Below, piece after piece: positions 24,701-35,906 of a DNA stretch of 64,000 bases. Source of the stretch: Aptenodytes patagonicus (Eukaryota > Chordata > Aves > Sphenisciformes > Spheniscidae); the NCBI RefSeq assembly GCF_965638725.1, contig NC_134950.1, positions 12,276,101-12,340,100 of the forward strand. Direction: 5' to 3'. Each line of letters begins with the position of its first letter. Position 1 is the first letter of the stretch. The position numbers and the translations under genes are program-made. The notes under the pieces were generated by a model that saw only the letters and a program-made list of their open reading frames with translations, was not told the DNA's origin and made no database searches.

Positions 24701-26988
24701 AGCCCATGTACTCGATCAGAAGTGGGATTTTTTTTTTTTTGCTGTGAAGTCTGTATGTATTTCTATGAAAAGCTGAGTAAATGACCTGTTTGGAACTAGC
24801 TTTTGAAATACTGCTCAGTGTAGTACTAAAGAATTTAGGTATTCAGCAAGGTGTCTAAACAAGAGTTTGAGAACTGAAGGGAATTCTGCTGCTTTTTTGG
24901 GGGACCTGAAGAAACTCTTAGCAAGAGACCACTGGTCATGCTAAAAGCATGGTTTAAGCTTACATGGTAACATCTCCTAGTGTTCAGATATATTTTATGC
25001 AGTTATGTCGATTTGTAATACTCTTTGAGATTGATCTTATTTGTGTTTTAAAGACGAAGTGCACACAGTAGCATGGAAGGACTTTTTCAGTATTTTAAGA
25101 CTTTCCTAGGGTCAGTCCATGATTTTGGAGTAGGGGAAGAGATCAAGTGAAAACAGTTCTCTGATCAGAAGTGATCTACTGTTGCTGAATAAGGTTATTT
25201 TGGCAAGCCTGTGTGTGTTAACAACACCCACATGTCTTTGTCTGCTGCCTTAGTTGTAGCTTACAGAAAAAGTGTTTCAGAAACCCCAGAACTGGAAATG
25301 CAGGGAGCCTATCCTAGAGCGGTACACAAATGCTATACTTGTTTTCTTTTATAAAACAAAATCTTGTTTAGTTCAACCTTATTTCAAAATTACTGTCCCT
25401 TTAACACTAATTATAACCTGTACTAATTGTAGATTAGTAACCTGAGAACCTCTTAAACCTTACGAAAAATGAAGCGTGGTAACTGAGAATTGGTATTTTG
25501 TGACTTCTCAAATAGCAAGATCTGGTGTGAGGGGAAAGTTAGCCTCAGGCCACAAAGCATATTTCATGTTCAGGGTATATATACTGTTGAATATAGCTCA
25601 GTTGGCAGGAGGAATTTTCCCCTTGTCTTTTTTTGGTGGTGCTGAACACCTTTCAATTTTGATGGTGATATTTCCACTTTATATATATATTCTTAGAACT
25701 GCACTACTCCCCTTGGAAGCTATTTTTTTTTTTGACATTTTAGCCACAAGAGGCTTTTTTTTTTTTCTCCTTCAGCAATTTCATAACCAGTGTTACAGTA
25801 ACATGTAGCATCCTACTGCATCCAAGTGGGGATAGATATGTAAGCCCTAACAAGACTCTTCAAGGGTGAAATTCTTTGGTATTTGTTACTTATTTCTCTG
25901 TAGGCCTGATGTCACCCCATCTCATCTTGAACATCCCCTTAAATCAAGAAGCTGTTTGGCTGCAAAGCACAGGAGTGGTCATGAAATGGGCTAATTCTGC
26001 ATCTAGGAAAATAGTTGCATTCCAGTAATTGTTAAGAGCAACTTTTTCTACTCTGTCTTCCTCAAAAAGCTTAGCTATTGCGTGAGTTGAGGCAAGATCC
26101 AAAAACCAAAACCACCAAACCCTACCACTAAGCTTGAGGTTCTTACTCTTCACCATGAAGTTGGGGTTTTTTTCCTACTACAAGAAAAAAATGAAAGTAC
26201 GAAGCATCTTAGGAACTGTACAGAATATTCATTTTTTTTCAGAATGATTGATACAAAATCAAGAAAATAGGTACAGAGAAAAGATCATGGCTTGGTTTTC
26301 TATTACTTAGCATTAATATTATTCATCCCATTTCTTTTGCCTCTTTCCTGGCTCATATCAAGGCTATGGGCCTTTTAAAATTGCTCATTTAAGGTTTACT
26401 GCAAATATCTGAATGCGTTAATCACAATTAATCTAGAGAACGGGGAAGTAGAAATAAGTTACTTTGGCAGCTATACTCTCAGATAAGGCTGTATCTGGAA
26501 TTTAAGCTTTGCCATAGACCATTTTATTCATAGTGCAACTTTAGTCTTGAAAGGCTAACAAATTTCAGTCTGAAAAATGAAGACCATTGATAAAGACACC
26601 CACAAAATGACACTTTCTTTGAAACAGAAAGCTGTTTAATTACCTCCAAAGAGTCAAAAGACCAAAGATGAATCTGTACCAGTGAGCAACCACTCTTCAG
26701 TGTGAAGGGAATGGCAGTTAGTGACTTAAAAGTGAAGCTGTTTGCATATCTGAGCACCTTGCCCTGCTGCTCTCAGCATGTTATTATTCCAGGTTAATCT
26801 TAGCGGCTTGTACATACACATGCAGCAGTCTGAAGTATATTCAGTACCAAGTTTCAGTCTTCTAATACCTATCTTTCTTTTTTAGTCAAATACTGGAAAT
26901 AATGGCGGCAGTAAGAGAAGATGACCCACTTGAGTTGGCCAATACTCTATATAACAACACTATTAAAGTCTTCTTTCCAAATATATAG
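9793..26988 (+). CDS. TATDN1: TATDN1, TatD-family metal-dependent deoxyribonuclease, twelve coding exons
   Basis: Coding exons: 9793–9814, 11057–11122, 11747–11796, 13779–13842, 15099–15242, 15341–15383, 20183–20268, 20391–20431, 21836–21912, 22595–22665, 23683–23809, 26886–26988. They total 894 nt, or 297 residues plus stop, the human length. All junctions are GT-AG and phases agree. The TIM-barrel metal-site motifs are present: [10 protein letters not shown] (7–16), GCHP (75–78), GECGLD with the catalytic Glu112 (111–116), HCRN (149–152), VHSFDGT (173–179) and ETDAPW with Asp222 (220–225). As in other eukaryotic TATDN1 proteins, the first strand reads D-x-G-x-N rather than the H-x-H of bacterial TatD. 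The family cuts DNA in a metal-dependent way and has been linked to apoptosis and chromosome segregation. The start codon has a purine-poor context (GCCGCCATGA) but is the only one that fits. It shares a promoter with NDUFB9 and converges on RNF139. Confidence 0.97.
14051..14156. repeat. Quasi-palindrome in TATDN1 intron 4
   Basis: The core arms 14,087–14,114 and 14,121–14,147 are inverted copies about 27 nt long with one bulge and one mismatch, separated by a six-base loop CTAGAA. The outer part continues as an A/T-rich complement to about 14,156. An extra copy of CCTGTAATTTCTAT lies just upstream (14,052–14,065), so the module occurs three times. It could be a small foldback transposon or a product of template switching; I cannot assign a family. 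Confidence 0.65.
14405..14530 (-). mobile_element. CR1 LINE 3'-end fragment, old
   Basis: Read on the minus strand this carries the CR1 tail: CAGGGCCTTAT with a TTGCTCAGGG-like context, then GGACCAGATTACCTC and CAACCTAAATTATTCTA. It is short, lacks coding sequence and differs at many places from the typical CR1 tail, so it is an old 5'-truncated copy in TATDN1 intron 4. Confidence 0.8.
14718..14804 (+). mobile_element. CR1 LINE 3'-end fragment, old, opposite orientation
   Basis: TCTAGATGACCTCAAGAGG, then TCTCTTCCAGCCTCAACAAT and TGTATGAT, match the last 50 bases of a CR1 element on the plus strand. The preceding 35 bases resemble the GAGCAACCTGATG part of the tail with many changes. It lies about 190 bp from the minus-strand copy at 14,405–14,530. 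Confidence 0.7.
16666..17104 (-). mobile_element. CR1 LINE fragment in TATDN1 intron 6
   Basis: Read on the minus strand this matches the C-terminal part of CR1 ORF2 and its 3' tail. Recognisable pieces on the plus strand are TAGATCAGGTTGCTCAGAG, GGCATCCACCACCTCTCTG and the segment AAAAATGTCTTCCTTATAG. It is about 440 bp, 5'-truncated and frame-broken. It ends near 17,104 in ordinary intron sequence. A poly(A) run of 17 As at 16,621 precedes it by about 30 bp. Confidence 0.85.
17645..17678 (+). repeat. Short tandem duplication, 17-bp unit, two copies
   Basis: GCTAATAAAGATGAGAA is followed directly by GCTAATAAAGATGAAAT, a two-copy tandem repeat in TATDN1 intron 6. Confidence 0.6.
20287..20316 (+). 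repeat. Perfect 10-bp stem-loop just after TATDN1 exon 7
   Basis: TTTCATACTC and GAGTATGAAA are exact reverse complements separated by a ten-base loop. The hairpin starts 18 nt after the exon 7 donor site (20,269). It might influence use of that donor, but it may also be chance. Confidence 0.5.
22903..22990 (+). repeat. Left arm of a long inverted repeat in TATDN1 intron 10
   Basis: The 88 bases are the reverse complement of 23,342–23,429 with only three mismatches (85/88). The intervening 351 bases show no related structure. Intron 10 spans 22,666–23,682, so both arms lie in one intron and the pre-mRNA can fold into an almost perfect 88-bp duplex. I recognise no coding content or known element family. 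Confidence 0.85.
23342..23429 (-). repeat. Right arm of the long inverted repeat in TATDN1 intron 10
   Basis: Inverted copy of 22,903–22,990. The homology begins abruptly at ACATCTCC and stops after CAATTTATC, with unrelated sequence on both outer and inner sides. No flanking target duplication was evident. It may be a foldback DNA transposon, two oppositely inserted copies of an unknown short repeat, or a local inverted duplication. Confidence 0.85.
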
Positions 26989-27116
26989 TTGTTTTTCTTA
27001 CATTTACTTAGCATAACTTTAGTAAATATATTGCAAAAACTTAAAAATTATCATATCTGCAAGTTCTTATCAATGGAAGCCAATATGTAGTGTTGTTTTT
27101 TTTTTTATGGTACAAG

Positions 27117-27122
27117 ATTAAA
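27117..27122 (+). terminator. TATDN1 proximal polyadenylation signal (ATTAAA)
   Basis: ATTAAA occurs 128 nt after the TATDN1 stop and is followed by a GT-rich stretch (GTGGTCTGCATTTGTGC), the usual downstream element. This is the best candidate for the main 3' end. Confidence 0.6.
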
Positions 27123-27462
27123 GCTACTTTTGAAAAAGTGGTCTGCATTTGTGCAGTTTCTCAGCCATTTCCCTTTCATCAAGACTCAGGATCAATTTCA
27201 AGGATAGCCCAAGCTAGCAACTCTTGCTAATACCTGTATGCCTTACAAGATGAATACCAGGCTGCTGAGTTCACACGTAGAGCACTTCAAGCTACTACTG
27301 GTAATTCAGAAGTGTTCAACGCATCAATGGCATGCTTTACTACTTCACTGGAAAGCTTAGCAGTTTTGTCTTTTGTTCCACATACACAAATGCTATAACA
27401 TTAAGTCTACCAACCTAAATTTTTATTTATTTTTTTAAAACACAACTCACTAGTTTTTAAGC

Positions 27463-27468
27463 AATAAA
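27463..27468 (+). terminator. TATDN1 distal polyadenylation signal (AATAAA)
   Basis: A canonical AATAAA lies 474 nt after the stop, followed by T-rich sequence from about 27,508. If used, the transcript would end near 27,490, close to or overlapping the RNF139 3' UTR. Confidence 0.45.
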
Positions 27469-27682
27469 GCTCTGCTGATACTGAATTTGTAAGTAAAGCT
27501 GCTTTGGTTCAGGCTTTTCATTTCTGATTTGACCTGCTGAACAGTCTGTTTTCACCAGAATTTTTCATTTGCATCCAGACCTCATTGATCAGGGGTTACT
27601 GGTATACAGTCTTTGGCACAGCAATATCACTACATCAATTAAAGAGTGTTTTTCCAACCATCTTAAAAACATGTGAAAACAT

Positions 27683-27688
27683 TTTATT
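27683..27688 (-). terminator. RNF139 candidate polyadenylation signal (AATAAA on the minus strand)
   Basis: TTTATT on the plus strand is AATAAA for RNF139, 220 nt after its stop. A closer hexamer lies at 27,853–27,858 and overlapping ones at 27,422–27,431. Which one is used cannot be told from sequence alone; the farthest would make the transcript overlap the distal TATDN1 end. Confidence 0.45.
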
Positions 27689-27908
27689 CCATGTACAATA
27701 ATGTACATAATTTTAAGGTGGTCATGAAAGAGACCAGCAAAAGTTAGAGGTATATTTACAGTAGCACACACCACAGTAAACAACCACCATTCACAGACTC
27801 AACATTGAGATACTGCTGTTGTGCTTAAGTACAATAACTACAAAGTGATACTTTTATTCTGTTGAAGTCAATCTTAAACAAATACCTCACGGCTTAGTAA
27901 AGGACATC

Positions 27909-30900
27909 TTAATCACCAAGAGAGTTAGAGTCAACATTAAGAGTCTCATTCAAGTGCTGTGCCACACAGTCATCGTCTTCCTCACCGCTATCGGAACTGT
28001 CATTATCTTCATTTAATTCATTTTCAGCATCAGCAGCTTCTTCTGCAACTTGTACAGGATCTTCATTTGGTGCCACAAACCCATTGTTGTTGGAGATATT
28101 GGCATTTTCCTTGTCCTCAATATACACTTTCTGATGGCACATCGGGCAAGTGTCCTGAATGTACAGCCACTTCCGAAGACAAAGTGCGTGAAAGTAATGG
28201 TTGCATGGAGTAATGCGAGCAGAGGTGGTGAACTCGTGGTAACAGATTGCACATACATCATCTATTTCATGTAACCGACTTCCTTTTACCTCTGGAAGTG
28301 AGTTTATTTTCTTAACAGCAGTCCGGCGATTTATAAAAGTCTTCCAGCCATTCTTTGCTTGCAAGTAGATGTTGAAGTATGCATGTAGACACATCATGCA
28401 AGCACGAATCTTGCTTCCCGATTCAAAAACCATTGTGTAAGCTCCATTTCCAAACATGATCACTCCAAATATAAACTCAATAATATTGCCAGTTGAACGA
28501 ACATAATAGACATAATCATCAAGTTTTTCCCATAGCACATTATAGTAGCCATCAATCATAAACAATATATAAACAGTGATAGAAACTATTACTTTTAGGC
28601 AAAGCTCTACACAGAATGCTGTAACTGCAAAAAGCCACGTATTTAGTGCATAGTGGTGCCAGAGGATGTAACTCAGCAGAACTGGAAGGACGAAAAGGCA
28701 AGCGGAAACAAACAGTACAGGGAAGTGTCTGCGAAATGATGACACGTGGGAGGCACTGAGAGACATCAGCACAGGGTCTGTCATTCCATGGATAAAATGC
28801 AGGACTGCGGTTAACAAAAGGCACATGTTTCGACTCAGGCGAACTAATCGTTCTTCTGGTTTCAGTCCACTTAGACCAGTCTGCAGAGCCAAAATGAAAA
28901 ACAAGACAGGCGCTACAAAACCAAGCCTTTTGTCATCCTCATCAGTTGATCCGATGAAGGCCAAGATGCCAAGTCCCAAATAGTGCGCTATTGAGGAAAT
29001 GACGGCACTCATGCCTAACACAGTTAAAGTAGAGTCACACCCACTTATGATCAGGCTGCAAATCAGTTCCCAACAGTTATCCCACGATAGCAAGAAGAAT
29101 TTTTCTTCTGTATTAGTTTCAGCCATCTTTACAACGTATGTTAACACCACAGCTTGTGCTGTAAGTCTCGTTAGCCAGAAGACACGCAGTACAGCTGGAA
29201 ACCGAATCCTTTTCCATGTATCTTCCATCAATAGCTGTAATCCATAAATGCGATACATGTGCCTCACCAGCAGATAAACATATCGCACCGAATAATAGAA
29301 CCATTTAATTTTCGTAACTAAAATGGCTGTGGTATTTAGTGTCAGAACTAGGCCTGAAATAAAAACTAGTATCTGCCGGATATTTAAAGGTAATTCAACA
29401 ACCAAGCCAATTACAGGAATCAGTATATCCAGGATGATGAGTTGAGAGTATATGGACTGCACGTTTAGCAATGTAACATATCCGATTCCAAAGGTAAGCT
29501 GAAGGATGGAAAGTGCCATCCATAGCGAAGGTCCTTTATGAGGCAAGATCTGAATTCCAAATGCAGCTGTGTAGTAGGCACTGTAGAAGTTTATGTGCAA
29601 AGAAGCATAGTAATTCACCAACACTGAAGTGGCAGCCAGCAGAAATGCCGAGGTGATCATATAAAACTTGAAAAGTGCTTGCTGTTGTAAGACCAAAACA
29701 ACACTGGATACAAAGACACCTAAAAACAGATTGAAATCATTTAGTTCTCAGCAGAAATGCAACAATGGATTTTAACCTATTAGCTTTGGAGCTACACTGT
29801 TTTAATATATCGCTTCCCAATTAGTCACTCCTAACTTTACATTACCCTTTGGTGCCCTTTTCAGAGAACAGACACACGGATGACTTAATCTGCATTTAAT
29901 ACATCTGTGCACTGCAGCTGCGATTCAAAGCCAATGCAAGCATTAAGTCACAATTACACTTAAGTTTATCTGCAGTTTCAGACTAGAGCAGTGACAACTC
30001 CCAGCCTTTCAGCCTTACTCTTGAAATCTAAGGGTAGACAAGTTCTAAAAGCAGGAAAGAATTGCCAGATGTAGCATCACCTTTACAGACAAAGTTCGTA
30101 ATTTTTACTCATTTATTCCTTATTAAGTCACTTAATTCACTTGAGCAAAGCACTCAACTACAGGTGTCCAAGCTGGAGTACTAAAGATAACAGTCACCGA
30201 AACAGTTTAGCTAAACCCTTTAATGGGAAAATACTGAGAAATTGCTGTATTTACTGGGGAGAGGGCACTCTTCTTCCAATTCCCTTCAGTTTGCTTTCAT
30301 TTCTGGTAAGGCATCCTGAAACAAAGGCTTATGGAGAAGACCTTCTGCAACATAAAGCTTTTGTACACAGAATCCAAAACCACCAATCGCCTCTTCGCCA
30401 ATGCCAGTGCAAACTTGCATCTTACTTGCTAGAAGTCGGATTTAGAGCTTGAAATTCCTGTTTGCTAAGCTTTCCCTCATACTGACCGTGAACACATCTT
30501 GACCATGACTGGAAAGGCTGCACCTTCCTATGAGAAATCCTATCATAGCATCTATAGTACCTTGGTATTACATTTACGTCCTTGCAGTAAACCCCCTCTG
30601 TAGTGTAGCTTATGAATTTCACCACTATGTACTACATAGGTAAGGACTCGCCTTAACAGATGTTAAATTAAATGGCACTTATCACTAGATTCACATCCTT
30701 AATAATTTTTTTCTTCAGGAAACACACTGCCTTTGTTTTGGGCTTCTCAATCAGCTTCCAGTCCATGCAACTGCTTTCTCATCCAAACCACTTTGGAGAG
30801 ATTTTGATCTCTACAACTCCTATTTGATTGTAAGTTGCTTTCAACCTCTGTACTAAAACTAATGAAATCACAAGTAATCCTCTTTCGACTGGAGGATAGC

Positions 30901-33900
30901 ATCAGTCTTTTCTGACGATTGTATTTTAGATTGTTCAAATCCTCCATAATCAAGTGTTTAAAAAAAAAAAATTTGAAGCCATGGTACTCCCAGCCAGCAC
31001 GGGTTCATGAGAGGCAGGTCCTGCTTGACCAACCTGATCTCCTTCTATGACCAGGTGACCCGCCTAGTGGATGAGGGAAAGGCTGTGGATGTGGTCTACC
31101 TGGACTTCAGTAAGGCCTTTGACACTGTCTCCCACAGCATTCTCCTGGAGAAACTGGTGGCTCACGGCTTAGGTGTACTCTTCTCTGGGTAAAAAACTGG
31201 CTGGACGGCCGGGCCCATAGAGTTGTGGTGAATGGAGTTAAATCCAGTTGGCGGCCGGTCACGAGCGGTGTTCCCCAGGGCCTAGTTTTGGGGCCGGTCT
31301 TGTTCAATATCTTTATCAATGATCTGGATGAGGGGATTGAGTGCTCCCTCAGTAAGTTTGCAGATGACACCAAGTTGGGCGGGAGTGTTGATCTGCTCGA
31401 GGGTAGGAAGGCTCTGCAGAGGGACCTGGACAGGCTGGATCAATGGGCCCAGACCAACTGTATGAGGTTCAACAAGGCCAAGTGCTGGGTCCTGCACTTG
31501 GGCCACAACAACCCCATGCAGCGCTACAGGCTTGGGGAAGAGTGGCTGGAAAGCTGCCTGTCGGAAAAGGACCTGGGGGTGCTGGTCAACAGCCGGCTGA
31601 ACATGAGCCGGCAGTGTGCCCAGGCGGCCAAGAAGGCCAATGGCACCCTGGCCTGTATCAGAACTAGTGTGGCCAGCAGGAGTAGGGAAGTGATTGTGCC
31701 CCTGTACTCGGCACTGGTGAGGCCGCACCTCAAACACTGTGTTCAGTTTTGGGCCCCTCACTACAAGAAAGACATGGAGGTGCTGGAGCGTGTCCAGAGA
31801 AGGACACGAGGCTGGTGAAGGGTCTGGAGAACAAGTCTTATGAGGAACGGCTGAGGGAACTGGGGTTGTTTAGCCTGGAGAAAAGGAGGCTGAGGGGAGA
31901 CCTCATCGCTCTCTACAACTCCCTGAAAGGAGGTTGTAGCGAGGTGGGTGTTGGTCTCTTCTCCCAAGTAACAAGCAATAGGACGAGAGGAAATGGCCTC
32001 AAGTTGCGCCAGGGGACGTTTAGATTGGGCATGAGGAAAAATTTCTTTACTGAAAGAGTGGTGAAACATTGGACCAGGCTGCCCAGGGAAGTGGGTGAGT
32101 CCCCATCCCTGGAAGTATTTAAAAGACGTGTAGATGCGGCGCTTAGGGACATGGTTTAGTGGGCACAGTGGTGTTTGGTTGACGGTTGGACTGGATGATC
32201 TTAGAGGTCTTTTCCAACCTTAATGATTCTATGATTCTATCTTGATCATGGGAATAAAAAAAAAACTTTGCTAAGAGCCAGCATTTGATTCTACCAGTAG
32301 TGTTGCCAGTTGCTTATATCAAAAAAAACCCACAAAAACCAACAAACCCAAAAAAACCCACCCTGGAGGACTGAGTAAGAAGGGAGAGGGTCAACATGAA
32401 TCAAGAGCAAAAGGCAGACTACAAAAAAAGGCATTAATGCACCTTAACAGTGTTCCCTGCCAGCAGCATTGGCTGATATAAAAACATTCTCCTTAACTAA
32501 TCATTAACCTAGTGACCTTGTGAAGTTGACTGAGGAAAAGCCTCGATCAGTTTTCAGAAAGTGCCTTGTATCATAGCTTAGTTCTTCCATGAAAAGCTGA
32601 GTATTCCTTACATACAGCAGTTCTCTTAAAATAAGCTTGACAATTTCACTGCCTTTTCATGCATACCACCATAAACACCTTTGGGAAAGCTAAGCTGCTG
32701 ACACGTTTGTACCCTTTGTCTTTTCTCAGAAGTCACAGAAAAGGCTCAAATGCCTGTAACAAGCTCATTATTTAAATAATTCTGATCATTTGAGCCAGAT
32801 GAGATGCATTTTGCACTAAGCAGGCTGCTCTGAAACACACCTGTTAACAAAGCCTATTTTCCTTCCTTGCAGTTGCAGTAGCAGGCCTGTATTTAGATAC
32901 TACAAGTCATCTTAAAACACTGTTGATTCACATGCACAACACATCCCTAAAAACAGTATTACAGTAAGTCAATAGAAAAGCTCGACCTACTGGTTCCTTT
33001 AAAGAGGGACTAACAAAAGGCAAAGCATTTCTCTGTCAGCACTGTGTGGACAAGTCAAGACCCCCCACCCCCCCCAAAGGAACCTCAAAAGACCACATGA
33101 GGTAACTCAAATCTCGGAAGGGGAGCTGAGCGCTCCTCTCCCCCCATCTCCATTTACGTCATTCAGTCCATCTTGCCATGATGAGACTTCCCCCTGCCCT
33201 GCAAAGTGTTCACCAAACAGTAAATCTTTTCTCATTTCCCCTCTGATAGTTAATGCTGCAGTCCCTCCTTTGGTAAGATTCGTCTCGTGTTTCTGTATAT
33301 ACTGCTGCTCATCTTTACCCTTCCTCTCTATGCCACCCCATCACCAACTGTCTCCAGTACGACCTCCAAACACAGCATTTAATCACACCACACGAATTTA
33401 CTTCTAAAATAACTTCTTGTGTTACAATGAATCCCTCCCTTTCATTTTTTCCTTTAACTCCTGCAATTTGTCAGTGTCTTTATAGCAACACACTACCTAG
33501 GATTCAACTTTCAGTCAGTTGCAGAGTTCAATTACCTTTACGCATGAGCATTTTAATCACGTGGAACTGCCAAATTATTTTTTTCCCTAGCCCCAGCCAT
33601 TCTACTTGCTTCCACATCTTCCTACAGACTACAGTATTTATAGTAACCCTCTCAAAAATCAGTGTCCTTGCTGAGGAGGGACTGCTGTCTGAAGTAACAG
33701 TTTCACACTCTGGGGGGGGGTGGTTCTGCTGGAACCGAGACACTTAAAAAAACCAAACCATGCAAAGGTATGAAAGGCAAACATTGTGTTGGAGACAAAG
33801 CAAGGTTAATCAAAAAGATGAAAGAAAAACTGCACTCCAGTTGTAGAACTTGGTTCTGTGCTGCATATGTACTTGTATAGAAAATAAGCGACAAAGAATC

Positions 33901-35906
33901 AGACCGAGGAATCCTGCAGTAAAACTTAAAAATCATACAGATCTCTATTAGCATTCTTGAAGAGCTGTGCTCGCAGAATATTTCAGAACCATTCAACACC
34001 ACCCCTGAAAGCTATCAAATCTCTCCAGAGCTACAATCTTTGTATCCAGAGGACAAGCTGTGCATTTATCCTATGCTAAATGGTATTGTGCTACAGGAAA
34101 AATTTGGATCAGTCTTTCAAAGCATGCAAATGGTAACTAAAAGGGAAGCTTCCCCACTATTTAAATACGGAATGATCCAAAATAAATACTTCGGTTTATC
34201 CTAACAGCAGCAAAAACCCAACCCTGAAATCCTTAAATTCAGATGAGGAAAAAATAGATGCAAAAGCACCCTGTTGTCTGAACTACACAGAAGGTCTTTG
34301 ACATCACCTTTAAGTGGTTACATTTTAATTTTTCTTTAATTTTGGAAAGCCAGAGGCCACTTGTCTCAAAGTACAAGATAAGTCTCTTGGCATAAACTGT
34401 TCCCAAAGCTCTTTTGCAAGAGGCAGGGAAGGGATTACCCACTTCTTCCCTCAAACCCTTCCAGAAAAGCGACCATAAAAATGCAATCCTGAAAAGCGCC
34501 TTAGTCTGTTAATCCCAATATCACACACTTAAGAGTGATATTTAACCACTCTTCTCAGCTTCCTACCCTGACAGCCATACCACCTATTTCCTTCCTTTTT
34601 TTCTACTACAAATAAAATCAACATGTCGCAGGCCTGCAAAAAACTCTCGCTGTATTTTGGATTCTCCTTTCCTTCCCGCCTCAGGATTCCCAGCTCCAAG
34701 ACGTGATACACGATGCAGCATCCCCTGTAGAGCAGTTAGCAGAATGGGGCTCCAACCTAGCCGAGACTACGCGAGCACCCAAGATTACAAGTAATACTGA
34801 AAAGAGTATCACCTAGTTATACCAGTGATTTTCAACCTTCATCCCAGGGAAGAAAGAAAAAGCTTAAAAATACCCATCGGCAAGTTTCAAGAGACTTCTC
34901 TTTCATTTGGGAACCAAATTCCCGGCATTTCTGAACTGCTGTTCCTAAAACATGGATTTGGCGGCATATTTCAGGAAGACATCACACTATCCGAAGTACT
35001 TCTTACAAAAACAAAGAATAAAAAACCGCATAGCCACGCAGTCACGCGTTTTCCGCCGAGGAGGGGGCTCGCCGCCCCGAGTCCCGGCGCACAGGGCGAG
35101 CAGCGCCCGTCTGTCCACGCCGCGGCCACCGCCACGCCCGGCGCGGGCCCGAGGCTCGGCTCCGCCGGGTCCGGGCGCCACCCCAGGGCTACACCGCCAC
35201 GGGGAAGCGGGAGGATGTGCCACCCCAGCGAGGAGGCGAAGGGAGGCGGAGGGAACCGGCCCGTCCCCTCCGGCCCGGGGACGGCGCCGGAGCGAGGGGT
35301 CGGGAATGGGGGCGGGGGGAGCGGACACGGAGCGGGGGGCAGGCGCTGCAGCTCGCAGGAGGCGGGGAGGGAGGTGATGTACCCCAGCAGGGACTCGGGG
35401 GGGGGGGGGGAGCCTAGGGCGGCAGAAAGGAGACGGCAGGAAGGGGTCAGGGGCGGGGGGGGGGGGAGAGGAGAGAGACAGGCCGCGACAGCAGCCGGCA
35501 ACAAGGCGGTGGGCCGAGGGGACGGGGGAGAGGAGCGGCGACCGTGCCCTGCCTGCGGCTGTAAACAAGGCCAGCGGGGGCAAGCAGCAGCGAGGACGGG
35601 CCCGGGCGCGGACCCCCCCCAGCGCCCGGCCGGTGGCGAAGGCCGGAGCTGCGCGGCGGGCGGGCGGGGAAGGGCGACGGGACGGGAGTCGGCCCGTCCC
35701 GCGGCGGGAGGGGAAGATCTCTCACCCAGCAGCCGCAGCAGCACGCCCAGGAGCGCGGCGCACAGGGAGCCCCCCAGCAGCGGGGACGAGTTGAAGATGG
35801 CGTCGATGAGGAACAGGCTGGGCACCCGCAGCGCGACCTCCAGCCCGGCCCGCAGCCGCGGGCCCAGCCGCAGCCACGGGAGCTGCGGAGGGCCCGGGGC
35901 CGCCAT
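27909..35906 (-). CDS. RNF139: RNF139 (TRC8), multi-pass ER membrane E3 ubiquitin ligase, two coding exons
   Basis: Exon 1 is 35906–35726 (181 nt) and exon 2 is 29719–27909 (1,811 nt). The donor GTGAGAG and the acceptor TTTTTAG join in phase to give [13 protein letters not shown], matching the same segment in mammals. The product is 663 residues (664 in human). It holds many hydrophobic membrane helices, including the sterol-sensing-like region, then a C-terminal RING-H2 finger at 550–588 with ligands C550, C553, C566, H568, H571, C574, C585 and C588, all intact. A Glu/Asp/Ser-rich tail follows. TRC8 sits in the ER membrane and promotes ubiquitination and turnover of membrane clients such as HMG-CoA reductase; in humans it is disrupted by a renal-cancer translocation. 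Residues 41–58 in exon 1 (GC-rich codons) differ most from mammals. The start codon chosen gives the family N-terminus MAAPGPPQ. Confidence 0.97.
30989..32240 (+). mobile_element. CR1 LINE copy, 5'-truncated, antisense in the RNF139 intron
   Basis: About 1.25 kb of CR1 runs from the reverse transcriptase region ([13 protein letters not shown]) to the ATTCTATG tail. It is closely related to the copy at 52.53 kb: over the first 175 bp I count four differences. The frame is broken: a 4-bp deletion near 31,174 shifts it, a CAA codon has become TAA near 31,191, and one base is missing near 31,807. The catalytic segment FADD is still readable at about 31,359–31,370. It lies opposite to RNF139 transcription. 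No clear target-site duplication was found. Confidence 0.95.
32318..32362 (+). repeat. A/C-rich low-complexity tract
   Basis: Runs of A alternate with short C runs (AAAAAAAACCCACAAAAACC and similar). It lies about 80 bp past the CR1 end in the RNF139 intron. A similar tract occurs at about 7,630–7,680 in an NDUFB9 intron. Confidence 0.6.
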
